A stretch of DNA of 64,000 bases from WRMS01 sp038562165 (GTDB taxonomy: Bacteria > Bacillota > Peptococcia > DRI-13 > UBA5745): contig JBCFAO010000016.1 in NCBI GenBank assembly GCA_038562165.1, positions 1 to 64,000 of the forward strand, read 5' to 3'. The position numbers were made by a program, and so were the translations under genes. The notes beneath the pieces were generated by a model that worked only from the letters and a program-made list of their open reading frames with translations, was not told where the DNA came from and did not search any database. Of this stretch, positions 8,433 to 16,536 are shown piece by piece (position 1 is the stretch's first letter; every line of letters begins with the position of its first letter).

Positions 8433-9518
8433 ATGACCACCTTCAGCTTATGCATGATCGTAAAAAATGAAGAGGACGTACTGGGCCGCTGCCTGGATAG
8501 CGTAGAGAGCCTTTTTGATGAGATCATCATCGTCGATACCGGCAGCGATGACAAAACCAAGGAAATCGCCAGCCAATATACGGACAAGGTCTTCGACTTT
8601 CCCTGGATCGACAATTTTGCCGCTGCCAGGAATTTTTCTTTTGCCAAAGCTACCATGCAGTACTGCATGTGGCTGGATGCCGACGATATTCTGCTGCCGG
8701 AAGACCGGGCAGGGCTTTTGGCGTTAAAACAAAATATGCCGGCAGATGTGGACGTGGTTATGATGAAGTACGTTACGGCTTTTGATCAGCAGGGCAATCC
8801 CTCTTTCGCTTTTTTCCGGGAAAGGATTTTACGCAATTGCCCGCTGGCTCTCTGGAAAGGAGCCGTCCATGAAGCCATCGAAGGCTTCGGCAAAATAATC
8901 TATTCGGAACTAAAGGTTGTCCACAAAAAGCTCCGCCCCTCAGATCCCCGGCGCAACCTGCAGATTTTTGAAAAACAGATCGCTGCCGGCGAAAAGCTAA
9001 ACCCCCGGGAAACCTTTTATTATGGTAGGGAGCTTTATTATCACGGCCGCTATGAGGAAGGCGCCGCTCTGCTCCAGGCCTATGCGGACAACGGACTGGG
9101 CTGGCGGGAAAACCTGATTGAAGGCTGCCGCTTCCTGGCTTATTGTTATTATCCTCTTAATAAGCCCCATCTGGCCTTAAGGGCCCTTCTGCAATCCTTC
9201 TGCTTTGACCTGCCCCGGGCCGAGGTCTGCTGCGAAATCGGCAAACATTTTTTAAACCGCCAAAACTATGACAGGGCTATTTTTTGGTACGAACAGGCTC
9301 TTGCCTGCCGCCGTCAAGATCAATCCGGAGCTTTCGTCTCCCCTGACGCTTACGGCTATTTGCCTCACATCCAGCTCTGCCTCTGCTATGCCAGAATGGG
9401 CAACAACGAAAAAGCCCGCTTCCATAATGAGAAAGCGGGTGAGTTTAAACCTCAGGATCCCAGTTATTTGCACAACAAAGCTTACTTTGCCGGCCTGGGT
9501 ATTATAACGCCTCAGTAG
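8433..9518 (+). CDS. family 2 glycosyltransferase with TPR repeats
   Basis: A predicted cytoplasmic glycosyltransferase of 361 aa. The N-terminal GT-A domain begins SLCMIVKNEEDVLGRCLDSV, has IIIVDTGSDDKT at 31-42 and the metal-binding DADD at 82-85. The C-terminal half (about 190-340) is helical with TPR-like units (YYGRELYYHGRYEEGAALLQ, NYDRAIFWYEQALAC). Similar GT2-TPR proteins are common in Clostridia and may modify peptides or surface glycans; the substrate cannot be read here. The start has AAGGAGGG upstream. It is a single gene divergent from xth. Its last codons abut the left arm of an inverted-repeat pair. Confidence 0.85.
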   Translation: MTTFSLCMIVKNEEDVLGRCLDSVESLFDEIIIVDTGSDDKTKEIASQYTDKVFDFPWIDNFAAARNFSFAKATMQYCMWLDADDILLPEDRAGLLALKQNMPADVDVVMMKYVTAFDQQGNPSFAFFRERILRNCPLALWKGAVHEAIEGFGKIIYSELKVVHKKLRPSDPRRNLQIFEKQIAAGEKLNPRETFYYGRELYYHGRYEEGAALLQAYADNGLGWRENLIEGCRFLAYCYYPLNKPHLALRALLQSFCFDLPRAEVCCEIGKHFLNRQNYDRAIFWYEQALACRRQDQSGAFVSPDAYGYLPHIQLCLCYARMGNNEKARFHNEKAGEFKPQDPSYLHNKAYFAGLGIITPQ

Positions 9519-9573
9519 AAATATTTCGCTTGTAGAAATTTTTCTTACCTGCATGGGTTTCAACGAGGCGGGG
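9519..9573. repeat. left arm of ~56-bp inverted repeat
   Basis: This arm is a near-mirror of 10598-10651. The inner 16 bp (GTTTCAACGAGGCGGG) are identical, as are TGTAGAAATTTT and CTTACCT, with overall identity about four in five by eye. The pair brackets the GerM lipoprotein gene. Confidence 0.7.
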
Positions 9574-9634
9574 ATATGCCCCCCGCCTGAAAAAATAGCA
9601 GGATCCCCTATCTGGGGAGGCGGGGGACATATCC
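9572..9634. other. large imperfect hairpin downstream of gerM-type gene
   Basis: The arms GGATATGCCCCCCGCCT (9572-9588) and AGGCGGGGGACATATCC (9618-9634) pair with one mismatch, around an inner CCCC/GGGG hairpin and an A6 tract. It lies just past the stop of the lipoprotein gene and may stop minus-strand transcription, although the T-run falls inside the loop. Confidence 0.5.
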
Positions 9635-9644
9635 GGCTTTCTCG

Positions 9645-10325
9645 TTACTTCTTAACCAGGCTTTCATCCCTGAACAAGTCCTGATCCAGTTTGACTTTGC
9701 CTGAAATAGTGTTGATTTTTTTGCCGTCGATACGAATCTCCACTTTTTTTACCGTGGGAAATTCCGTCAGCGTATTGACGATAGCATATATGGCTGTTTT
9801 TTCTTTCTTATTGCTGTCTTTCAAATTCTCCGACAAGTCGCCGCTAAAGTCCACAATGGCTAAGCCGTCCTTCGTAATATTGATATCCAGAAGCCGGGTT
9901 CCTTCCGGCAAAGCCGATTGCAGGTCGGCGTTGACGGGGCCTTCCAATAAAGCTTCGATGGAAGCTCTGGCAATCCCCTCTACTTTGGCTATCTGACGTT
10001 CTTCCGCAATCAAGTTTTCCCCATCCTGATCCGTAAAGTAAAGAATTACCGATTTTGCTTCCCCCAAGGGGGCTGCGGTCTGGGCACTGCCGTTTTCCTC
10101 GCCGCCGGCAACTGTTGAGGTGCCGTCAGGCAGAATCACTACTTCCGGCAAGCCGGCATTTTCACCGTTGTTTGCTTCCGGCCCTTCGGCATCTCCCGTC
10201 TGAGCGGTATCCTCCTTATCCCGGAAGGCCGCCCTTAGCTGTCCTACTTTTTCCGTTATGCCACAGCCGCCTAAAAGCTGCATTCCCAGCAAACATACCA
10301 ATATGATGGCCAGGATTTTTTTCAT
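9645..10325 (-). CDS. GerMN-domain lipoprotein
   Basis: A predicted membrane lipoprotein of 226 aa. It has a lipobox (LLGGC, Cys21) after a hydrophobic signal, then an acidic, Gly/Asn-rich linker to about residue 88. A GerMN sporulation/germination domain (about 90-215) follows: VILYFTDQDGENLIAEERQI, then IEALLEGP, LPEGTRLLDINI, VDFSGDL and AIVNTLTEFPTVKKVEIRIDG. In Bacillus, GerM acts in spore morphogenesis and germination; other GerMN lipoproteins have less defined roles. It stands alone, bracketed by inverted repeats. Confidence 0.88.
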   Translation of the reverse strand: MKKILAIILVCLLGMQLLGGCGITEKVGQLRAAFRDKEDTAQTGDAEGPEANNGENAGLPEVVILPDGTSTVAGGEENGSAQTAAPLGEAKSVILYFTDQDGENLIAEERQIAKVEGIARASIEALLEGPVNADLQSALPEGTRLLDINITKDGLAIVDFSGDLSENLKDSNKKEKTAIYAIVNTLTEFPTVKKVEIRIDGKKINTISGKVKLDQDLFRDESLVKK

Positions 10326-10769
10326 TTGCCTATCCCCTTTCCTTGCTTTTCTAAAGCATGTATATTCAACTTTTGCTCAGGAAAGAACCACAGCCCCCAC
10401 GGAAGCTGAAAATGTGGACAGGCCCCGGAGCAGGGCCTCCCCGGTGAGAAGGGATGGCCGGGCTGCACGCTGTATTAAGTTAAGCGGAAGCGGTTTATGG
10501 GGGTTGTGCAAGTTAGGGCGGCAGTGCGGCCAGTGGCAGGGTAGCGCGGAGGGGCAGGGCAGTAACCGCCTGTGGCTGGGGCCGTATTCAAATATTACCC
10601 GCCTCGTTGAAACGAACAAAGGTAAGTAAAATTTCTACACTCGAAATTTTACGAAGCAAGTTTACCTTTTAAACTTGCTTCTGATGGGTTATAATGCGTT
10701 ATAATACAAAAAAGCCAAATAATCGGCAAAATCTAAGAAAACTGTTGCAAGCAGCGGAAAGGAAAATCC
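10326..10769. other. GC-rich non-coding stretch upstream of cobT
   Basis: No gene is seen. 10380-10590 is markedly GC-rich and can form several hairpins, for example GGCCC/GGGCC around 10422-10438. The right arm of the inverted repeat (10598-10651) and a small inverted repeat (AAGCAAGTTT/AAACTTGCTT, about 10654-10681) follow. The conserved boxes of a cobalamin riboswitch are not found on either strand. Confidence 0.4.
10598..10651. repeat. right arm of ~56-bp inverted repeat
   Basis: The reverse complement of this segment aligns with 9519-9573 and shares a perfect inner 16 bp. See the left arm. Confidence 0.7.
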
Positions 10770-11924
10770 ATGAACGAACAAGACATTCTTGATTATGTGG
10801 CTAAAATCCGGCCCCGCCACCGGGAAACGGAAGCGGAAGCCAGAGAGATATTGGAGAACAAAGTAAAACCTTTAGGCTCTCTGGGAGTTCTGGAAGATTT
10901 GGCCGCTGTAATGGCCGGAATATTTGAAAAGCTGGATTATCGTATTGAGAAAAAGGCTGATGTAATCTTCTGTGCCGACAATGGCGTTTTTGATGAGGGC
11001 TTCAATAAATATCCCCAGCAAATCAGCCGTCTGGTGGCAGAGATCATGGCCGTAGGCAAGGGGGGCGGTTCCCTTCTGGCCACTGCGTTGGGAGCTCAGG
11101 TAAAGATCATCAACCTTGGATTAAAAGGCGGCTATAAGCAAGGGCTCTGCATTCCGGAAGCGGATTTATCTGCCGGCCGGCAGCAAGAGTCTATCCGGGT
11201 AGTTGACCGGATCATCTGCCCCCAAGGCACAGGCAATATTACACAAGGCCCCGCCCTTACAAGAGAACAGGTCTGCCTGGCTATGGCCATTGGCATTGAG
11301 GAAGCGGAAAGCTTAATTGACGAAGGCATTAGTGTTTTATCTGCCGGGGAGATCGGCTTAGGCAACACAGCTACCAGCGCCGCCATTTTGGCCGCTCTAA
11401 CCGGAGCCACCGCCCAGGAAGTTACCGGCATAGGCAGCGGCTCTCTGGGACAAGCGCTGGACCGCAAAGTAGCCGCCGTAGCAAAAGCTTTGGCCGTTAA
11501 TCAGCCGGATCCGGATGACGTTATCGGCATCCTGTCTAAAATAGGCGGTCTTGATATCGCCGCCATGACCGGCCTGTACCTGGCTTGCGGCCACCGCCGG
11601 ATACCGGTGGTATTGGACGGTTTTATCTCCCTGGTTGCCGCTTTATGCGCCGTCCGTTTGCAGCCGGCAGTCAAAGAGTTCATGATCCTCTCCCACCACT
11701 CCGCCGAAAAAGGAGCCGGCTTAGCCGCCCGGGCTTTAGGATTAAATATAAGCCCCCCGGACCAGGAAGCCGAACGCCCTCTGCCCCCTCTTCACATGGG
11801 AATGCGCCTGGGCGAAGGTACCGGCGCCGTTCTCATGTTTCCCCTCTTGGATTGCGCCCGTCAAGTCCTTACCTACATGGCCTCTTTTGACGATCTGGAC
11901 CGCTGGTTCCCCGGCTGGCGGTAA
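10770..11924 (+). CDS. cobT: nicotinate-nucleotide-dimethylbenzimidazole phosphoribosyltransferase
   Basis: Makes the alpha-ribazole phosphate used as the lower ligand of cobalamin. Its 384 aa are slightly longer than the usual ~350. Motifs: KPLGSLGVLEDLA, VIFCADNGVFDEG, NLGLKGG, AGEIGLGNTATSAA, GIGSGSLGQALDRK, and PPLHMGMRLGEGTGAVLMFPLLDCA, which carries the catalytic glutamate. The ATG has AAGGAAA upstream. It is the only cobalamin-pathway gene seen. In a window with a predicted B12-dependent mutase this suggests active cobamide assembly or remodelling, although one isolated gene does not show de novo synthesis. Confidence 0.95.
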   Translation: MNEQDILDYVAKIRPRHRETEAEAREILENKVKPLGSLGVLEDLAAVMAGIFEKLDYRIEKKADVIFCADNGVFDEGFNKYPQQISRLVAEIMAVGKGGGSLLATALGAQVKIINLGLKGGYKQGLCIPEADLSAGRQQESIRVVDRIICPQGTGNITQGPALTREQVCLAMAIGIEEAESLIDEGISVLSAGEIGLGNTATSAAILAALTGATAQEVTGIGSGSLGQALDRKVAAVAKALAVNQPDPDDVIGILSKIGGLDIAAMTGLYLACGHRRIPVVLDGFISLVAALCAVRLQPAVKEFMILSHHSAEKGAGLAARALGLNISPPDQEAERPLPPLHMGMRLGEGTGAVLMFPLLDCARQVLTYMASFDDLDRWFPGWR

Positions 11925-12006
11925 ACCTGGTGATAAACCTGACGGTAAACCTGGCGATAAACAAAGGGATTTTTTCTTCCTGGGTCATATCAAGATTAAT
12001 TCTTGT

Positions 12007-12016
12007 ATGGTATAAT
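12007..12016 (+). promoter_or_regulatory. extended -10 promoter for paaK-ACT genes
   Basis: TGGTATAAT gives a perfect TATAAT with the TGn extension, about 72 nt ahead of paaK. No good -35 is visible, as is typical for extended -10 promoters. Confidence 0.5.
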
Positions 12017-12087
12017 AACGCAAAGCGGTTATTATACGGATTTAATTTTCCAATATTATTAAAGGCAATACTCAGGAGGTTGAAGTA

Positions 12088-13386
12088 ATGATCTGGAATC
12101 AGCATATTGAGTGCATGAGCAGAGAGGACATGGAAGCCCTGCAATTACGGCGGCTTCAAGAAATGGTAGACAGAATTTATTACAATGTGCCCTTTTATCG
12201 CAAAAAGCTGCAGGAGGTAGGCTTTATGCCCGGCGACATCCGCCATTTGTCAGACTTGGGCAAGCTGCCTTTTACGACAAAGCAGGATCTGCGGGATAAT
12301 TATCCCTTTGGCATTTTTGCCGTACCTATGTCCGAAGTGGTCAGGGTTCATGCCTCTTCCGGCACCACCGGCAAACCCACAGTGGTCGGTTACAGCCGCA
12401 AGGACCTGGACAATTGGGCTGAGGTTACCGCCCGCTGTCTGTACATGGCCAATACGGACCGTCAAGGCGTAGTGCAGGTGGCCTATGGCTACGGCCTTTT
12501 TACCGGCGGCCTTGGCCTTCACGGCGGCGCCGAGCGCATTGGCGCTTCCGTCATTCCCATGAGCGGCGGCAATACCGAAAAACAGCTTATGCTGATGGAA
12601 GACTTCGGCACTACTTTATTAGGCTGCACACCTTCCTATGCTATGCATATGGCTGAGGTTCTGGAGCAATCCGGCATGGACCGCAGCCGGTTTAAAATCA
12701 AATACGGTGTTTTCGGCGCCGAGCCTTGGTCCGAAAGAATGCGCAAGCAAATCGAGGATCACTGGCAGATCAAGGCCTACGACATTTATGGCCTGTCGGA
12801 AATTATGGGTCCCGGCGTAGCCAACGACTGCGACGCCAGAAAGGGCCTCCATATTCACGAAGATCATTTTTATCCGGAAATTATTGACCCGGCTACGGAA
12901 GAAGTTCTTCCCGAAGGCGAAAAAGGCGAACTGGTTTTTACCACCTTCACCAAAGAAGCTTTCCCCCTCTTGCGTTACCGCACCCGGGATATCACCACGC
13001 TGCACCGGGAGCCCTGCGATTGCGGCCGTACTTTGGTACGCATGGACAAGATCACCGGCCGTACCGACGATATGCTGATTATCCGGGGCGTCAATGTCTT
13101 CCCCACCCAAGTGGAATCTGTGCTGCTTGAGTTTGGTGAAGCAGCTCCCCATTACCAGTTGATTGTGGAGCGGGAAGGTACTTTGGATAAGCTGACCATC
13201 GAGGTAGAGCTCTCTCCTGCCTTATTCTCCGATACGGTCACCGGCTTATCCAAGCTGGAGGCCCGGGTTCGCCGCCGCATTGATTCCGTTTTGGGCATCA
13301 GCGCCGATATCCGGCTGGTAGAGCCTGGCCGGGTGCCCCGTTTCGAAGGCAAGAGCAAGCGGGTTATCGATAAACGGGAGATTTAA
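12088..13386 (+). CDS. paaK: phenylacetate-CoA ligase family protein
   Basis: An adenylate-forming enzyme of 432 aa that activates an aryl acid to its CoA thioester with ATP. The AMP-binding P-loop SSGTTGKPT is at 90-98. YGLSEIMGPGV, ELVFTTFTKEAFPLLRYRTRD and the hinge GRTDDMLIIRGVNVFPTQVE follow, leading to a C-terminal AMP-binding domain. A clear AGGAGG lies 9 nt before the ATG. In anaerobes such ligases salvage phenylacetate or indoleacetate from aromatic amino acids, or act with indolepyruvate oxidoreductase, which is absent here. The ACT gene 70 nt downstream is its usual partner. Confidence 0.92.
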   Translation: MIWNQHIECMSREDMEALQLRRLQEMVDRIYYNVPFYRKKLQEVGFMPGDIRHLSDLGKLPFTTKQDLRDNYPFGIFAVPMSEVVRVHASSGTTGKPTVVGYSRKDLDNWAEVTARCLYMANTDRQGVVQVAYGYGLFTGGLGLHGGAERIGASVIPMSGGNTEKQLMLMEDFGTTLLGCTPSYAMHMAEVLEQSGMDRSRFKIKYGVFGAEPWSERMRKQIEDHWQIKAYDIYGLSEIMGPGVANDCDARKGLHIHEDHFYPEIIDPATEEVLPEGEKGELVFTTFTKEAFPLLRYRTRDITTLHREPCDCGRTLVRMDKITGRTDDMLIIRGVNVFPTQVESVLLEFGEAAPHYQLIVEREGTLDKLTIEVELSPALFSDTVTGLSKLEARVRRRIDSVLGISADIRLVEPGRVPRFEGKSKRVIDKREI

Positions 13387-13455
13387 TGCCGGTTCAATAT
13401 CGGCTATTTTCGCATAGCAGGGCTAAAACCCAAGCATAATATAAGGAGGGAAACT

Positions 13456-13884
13456 ATGCTTAAACAAGTATCGTTATTTTTGGAGAACAAGCCTGGCCGT
13501 CTGGCTCACGTCTGCCGGGTCATGGCTCAGGAGGACATCAATATCCGGGCTTTATCCATAGCCGATACCACGGATTTTGGTGTATTGCGCCTGATTGTGG
13601 ATAATCCTGATCTGGCTGAGGAAAGATTGAAAGCCCGGGGATTTTTGGTCAGCATCACCGATGTGGTAGGCATCAAGGTGGACGACCGTCCCGGCGGCTT
13701 GGCCGATGCCCTGGACCAGTTGGAGAAAGAAGGCATTTCCGTAGAATATATGTATGCTTTTTTGGGCAAATGCGGCAATCAAGCCATGGTTATCCTGCGC
13801 CTCAATGACAATGCCAAGGGTATAGAGATTATCAAGAAATGCAATATGGAATTTATGACGCCTGAGGAGGTTTACCAAATCTGA
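13456..13884 (+). CDS. tandem ACT-domain protein
   Basis: A small 142-aa protein with two ACT domains: residues 1-65 (QVSLFLENKPGRLAHVCRVMAQEDINIRALSIAD) and 70-140 (GIKVDDRPGGLADALDQLEKEGISVEYMYAF). ACT folds bind amino acids and usually regulate an associated enzyme. Genes of this type regularly follow paaK, so it probably senses an aromatic amino acid or modulates the ligase. AAGGAGGG precedes the ATG. Its stop overlaps the start of lgt. Confidence 0.9.
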   Translation: MLKQVSLFLENKPGRLAHVCRVMAQEDINIRALSIADTTDFGVLRLIVDNPDLAEERLKARGFLVSITDVVGIKVDDRPGGLADALDQLEKEGISVEYMYAFLGKCGNQAMVILRLNDNAKGIEIIKKCNMEFMTPEEVYQI

Positions 13885-14654
13885 TGCCGGATCCGATCCT
13901 TTTTGCCTGGGGGCCATTTATAATAAGATGGTATGGCGTAATGATTGTTATAGGAATGGCTTTAGGTATATTTCTAGCCTGCCGGGAAACGAAACGGCAG
14001 GACCTTAACCCGGACCATTTCTTTAACATGTCTTTGGCTGTGCTGCCGGCGGCTATAATAGGAGCCAGGCTTTATTATGTGGCATTTAACTGGTCATATT
14101 ACAGCGCCCATCCGGCGGAAATTATCGCCACCTGGGAGGGCGGCCTGGCTATCCATGGCGGTATCATTGCCGGCGCCCTGGTTTTTATCATTATGGGCAC
14201 TCATTACCGTTTTGGTATCTGGAAGACCCTGGACATAGCAGCTCCTTCCTTAGTTATTGGCCAGGCCATCGGCCGCTGGGGCAATTTCTTCAACCAGGAG
14301 GCTTACGGCTATGAAGTAAGCCCTGAAAAAATCCCCTGGGCCATGTTTATTGACGGCGCCTACCGCCATCCCACTTTTCTCTATGAGTCCATCTGGAATG
14401 TGCTGATCTTTATCTTTCTGCTCTGGTACCGCCGCCGCCGGGGTTTAGTTACCGGCGACGTGGCTTTGATGTATATCGCCTTGTATTCTGCCGGCCGCTT
14501 GGTCATTGAGGGCTTACGCACCGACAGCCTGATGCTGGGCAATTGGCGGGTAGCCCAGTTGGTCAGCGGCGGCGCCATCGTCCTTGCTCTTTTGATCATG
14601 TGGCTCAGACACCGTCGCAATAACCAGGGAGGCCGCATCACCAACGTCCGCTGA
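13884..14654 (+). CDS. lgt: prolipoprotein diacylglyceryl transferase
   Basis: An integral membrane enzyme of 256 aa that adds diacylglycerol to the lipobox cysteine of prolipoproteins. The hallmark GGLAIHGGIIAG (His essential) and IGQAIGRWGNFFNQEAYG are present, with about seven membrane helices and a basic C-terminal tail (RHRRNN). The start overlaps the stop of the ACT gene (TGATG). Lipoproteins in this window, such as the GerMN protein, would be substrates. Confidence 0.96.
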   Translation: MPDPILFAWGPFIIRWYGVMIVIGMALGIFLACRETKRQDLNPDHFFNMSLAVLPAAIIGARLYYVAFNWSYYSAHPAEIIATWEGGLAIHGGIIAGALVFIIMGTHYRFGIWKTLDIAAPSLVIGQAIGRWGNFFNQEAYGYEVSPEKIPWAMFIDGAYRHPTFLYESIWNVLIFIFLLWYRRRRGLVTGDVALMYIALYSAGRLVIEGLRTDSLMLGNWRVAQLVSGGAIVLALLIMWLRHRRNNQGGRITNVR

Positions 14655-14856
14655 TGCGTATTTACGGCGGTGATAACGCGAGGCAGCGTGAGCCAGCGCG
14701 AGGCCAGGGCCGGCCCTGCTTATGGCAGTGCCCCTAGGCTGGCAAACTGCCCGATAATCCGTCGCACAACTTCGTTTTTTGAGCACAGTTGCCTCGGCTC
14801 CCATATCCCCGGGAAATTTTAAGCACAGTCCCCGCCGTCAACGCCTCCAACTTAAA

Positions 14857-14901
14857 GAAAAACCGGAACCCGGCTCCTAAAAGCCGCGTTCCGGTTTTTT
14901 T
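14857..14901. terminator. bidirectional terminator between lgt and PLP gene
   Basis: AAAAACCGGAAC...GTTCCGGTTTTTTT is a perfect 12-bp stem with A-tract and T-tract flanks. It serves plus-strand lgt and the minus-strand mutase operon, which both end here. Confidence 0.88.
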
Positions 14902-14932
14902 ACTTATGCCATATCTTTTTGCAGACTAAGTC

Positions 14933-16423
14933 TTAGTCTAAGATACCGGCGTATTTCACAGTGACGTTGATCAGAGCAATCAAGCCTTTGATAGCAAGTC
15001 TCATGTTCTCTTCGATCAGAGCACCTTGGTCATCCAGGGTGTTCAGGCCGGTGGAAACATAAATGTTGCCGTCATAAGCAATGGTGGGGATCATGCCCAT
15101 AGCGCCGATACCTTCCTGGAAGATATTGGTGCCGCCGTACATATCCTCAATGGAGAAGATGGGAATACCCATCTTGCCATCTTTCCAGGTGCCTTCGTAG
15201 TTGATTTCAACAGCGCAGGAGCCGTAGGTCTTGGTGAAGGTGATGCCCTTCAGCAATTCGGGATCCATACCTTTTTTGAATTCATCAACGATGACATCGT
15301 ACATGGCATCAACAGGCTTGGTCATGATTTCGGGTTTGTCCTTCAGAACGCGCATTGCAGCGATAGCGCCACAGAGGCCTTCTTTACCGGGATCGAAACC
15401 AACGCTGACAGCCTTACCATAGGAGCTCAAGGAACCGTAACGGTTGCCGGCAAAGCCCATAGCCCGGCGAGCATTAACCATGATCTCTTCTTTACCGATG
15501 ATCATGCCGCAGATGGAAGAAGCGGAAGCCTTGTCCAAGGAGTAAACGATGGCATCAGCATCAGTCTTACGGATGTCATGGCCAACGAAAGGCAGGCACC
15601 ATGCAGCGTCAACAACGTAAGGAACATCGTATTGATGAGCTACATCAGCCAGGACCTTCTGCAGAATGGGGGTACCTTCCGCATCCTTGTCGCCGTAGCC
15701 ATAACCAGGTGTGTCATAACCGATAGAAGTAATACCGCTCAGCATATTGGCATGACGGGCAGCCATTTCTTCAAATACGGCTCTGTTCTCTTCACCCTTG
15801 ACACCGGTCAACTGCACTGCGGGGAAGTATTGGATACCGTGGTTGCTGTAGTCAGCACCCTTCAGCTTGGTTACGAGAACGTCCAGGTTAGGCTGTCTCT
15901 TACCTTGCATACCCAGTTCGCCGGCAGTACAGCCTCTGTTAGCAATGATGTCCTTGTACTTGGGGGGGAAGGGACGGCCATAGCCACCTTGATGATGGAA
16001 ATGCTTCTCGTAAGGAGCAATATAACGGGCACGGTAGGAATCGCCTGCGCCCAGAACGGGAGGCATAAACATGCTGGTGTAGCAAACGTTGATGCCGGCT
16101 TCGCAAGTGGCGGTAGGGCAAGCATCATAGTCGGCGCCATAGTAATCTTTTACCATGTAGCGGATTTCTTCAACATAACCGGCTAAGCCTTTAACGGACT
16201 TAGCTTCTTTGTGGGTGTATTCGAGAACGTCATCACGCAGGGGGGCGGGGCAGCCGGAAACACCACCGGTCAAACCGAAGGTGCCGCGACCTTCTGCCTT
16301 TAACTGAGCCAATTTATCAGCAATGCCGATCTTCTTGGCTTCTTCTGCACATTCAGCATAAATGTTCTTGATGTTGGCGTACAGGTGTTGGTACATCTGA
16401 GTTTTGTACTGAAACTTTGCCAT
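14933..16423 (-). CDS. PLP-dependent (fold-type I) enzyme of mutase operon, unknown substrate
   Basis: A 496-aa protein I cannot place in a named family. It has the layout of a fold-type I PLP enzyme: a glycine-rich cofactor region (LTGGVSGCPAP at 51-61), VPYVVDAAWCLPFVGHD where D272 should hold the pyridine nitrogen, and YSLDKASASS where K298 is the likely Schiff-base lysine. The length and the VVDAA...SLDK spacing fit a beta-eliminating lyase, decarboxylase or aminotransferase relative. Several cysteines cluster at 102-114. A strong AAAGGAG precedes the ATG, and codon choice looks biased toward preferred codons, so expression is probably high. It is last in the operon, 113 nt after the B12-binding mutase. 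The PLP assignment is inferred from motifs; the reaction is not known. Confidence 0.6.
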   Translation of the reverse strand: MAKFQYKTQMYQHLYANIKNIYAECAEEAKKIGIADKLAQLKAEGRGTFGLTGGVSGCPAPLRDDVLEYTHKEAKSVKGLAGYVEEIRYMVKDYYGADYDACPTATCEAGINVCYTSMFMPPVLGAGDSYRARYIAPYEKHFHHQGGYGRPFPPKYKDIIANRGCTAGELGMQGKRQPNLDVLVTKLKGADYSNHGIQYFPAVQLTGVKGEENRAVFEEMAARHANMLSGITSIGYDTPGYGYGDKDAEGTPILQKVLADVAHQYDVPYVVDAAWCLPFVGHDIRKTDADAIVYSLDKASASSICGMIIGKEEIMVNARRAMGFAGNRYGSLSSYGKAVSVGFDPGKEGLCGAIAAMRVLKDKPEIMTKPVDAMYDVIVDEFKKGMDPELLKGITFTKTYGSCAVEINYEGTWKDGKMGIPIFSIEDMYGGTNIFQEGIGAMGMIPTIAYDGNIYVSTGLNTLDDQGALIEENMRLAIKGLIALINVTVKYAGILD

Positions 16424-16536
16424 TGGAATCCACTCCTTTTAATTAAAAATATTTATTGTTCACCGACTACACGTCGGACGACAACCATAACATACCTGTA
16501 GTCTTTACTTATTTAACCAGAATTATTTTGTTGAAA

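Noticed and set aside
10326..10769. Cobalamin riboswitch upstream of cobT
   Set aside because: Neither strand shows the conserved B12 boxes (AGCCAGGAGACC-type) in order; only GC-rich hairpins are present.
15026..16186. 386-residue plus-strand frame antisense to the PLP gene
   Set aside because: It mirrors the strong codon bias of the real gene and lacks a start signal and recognisable domain.
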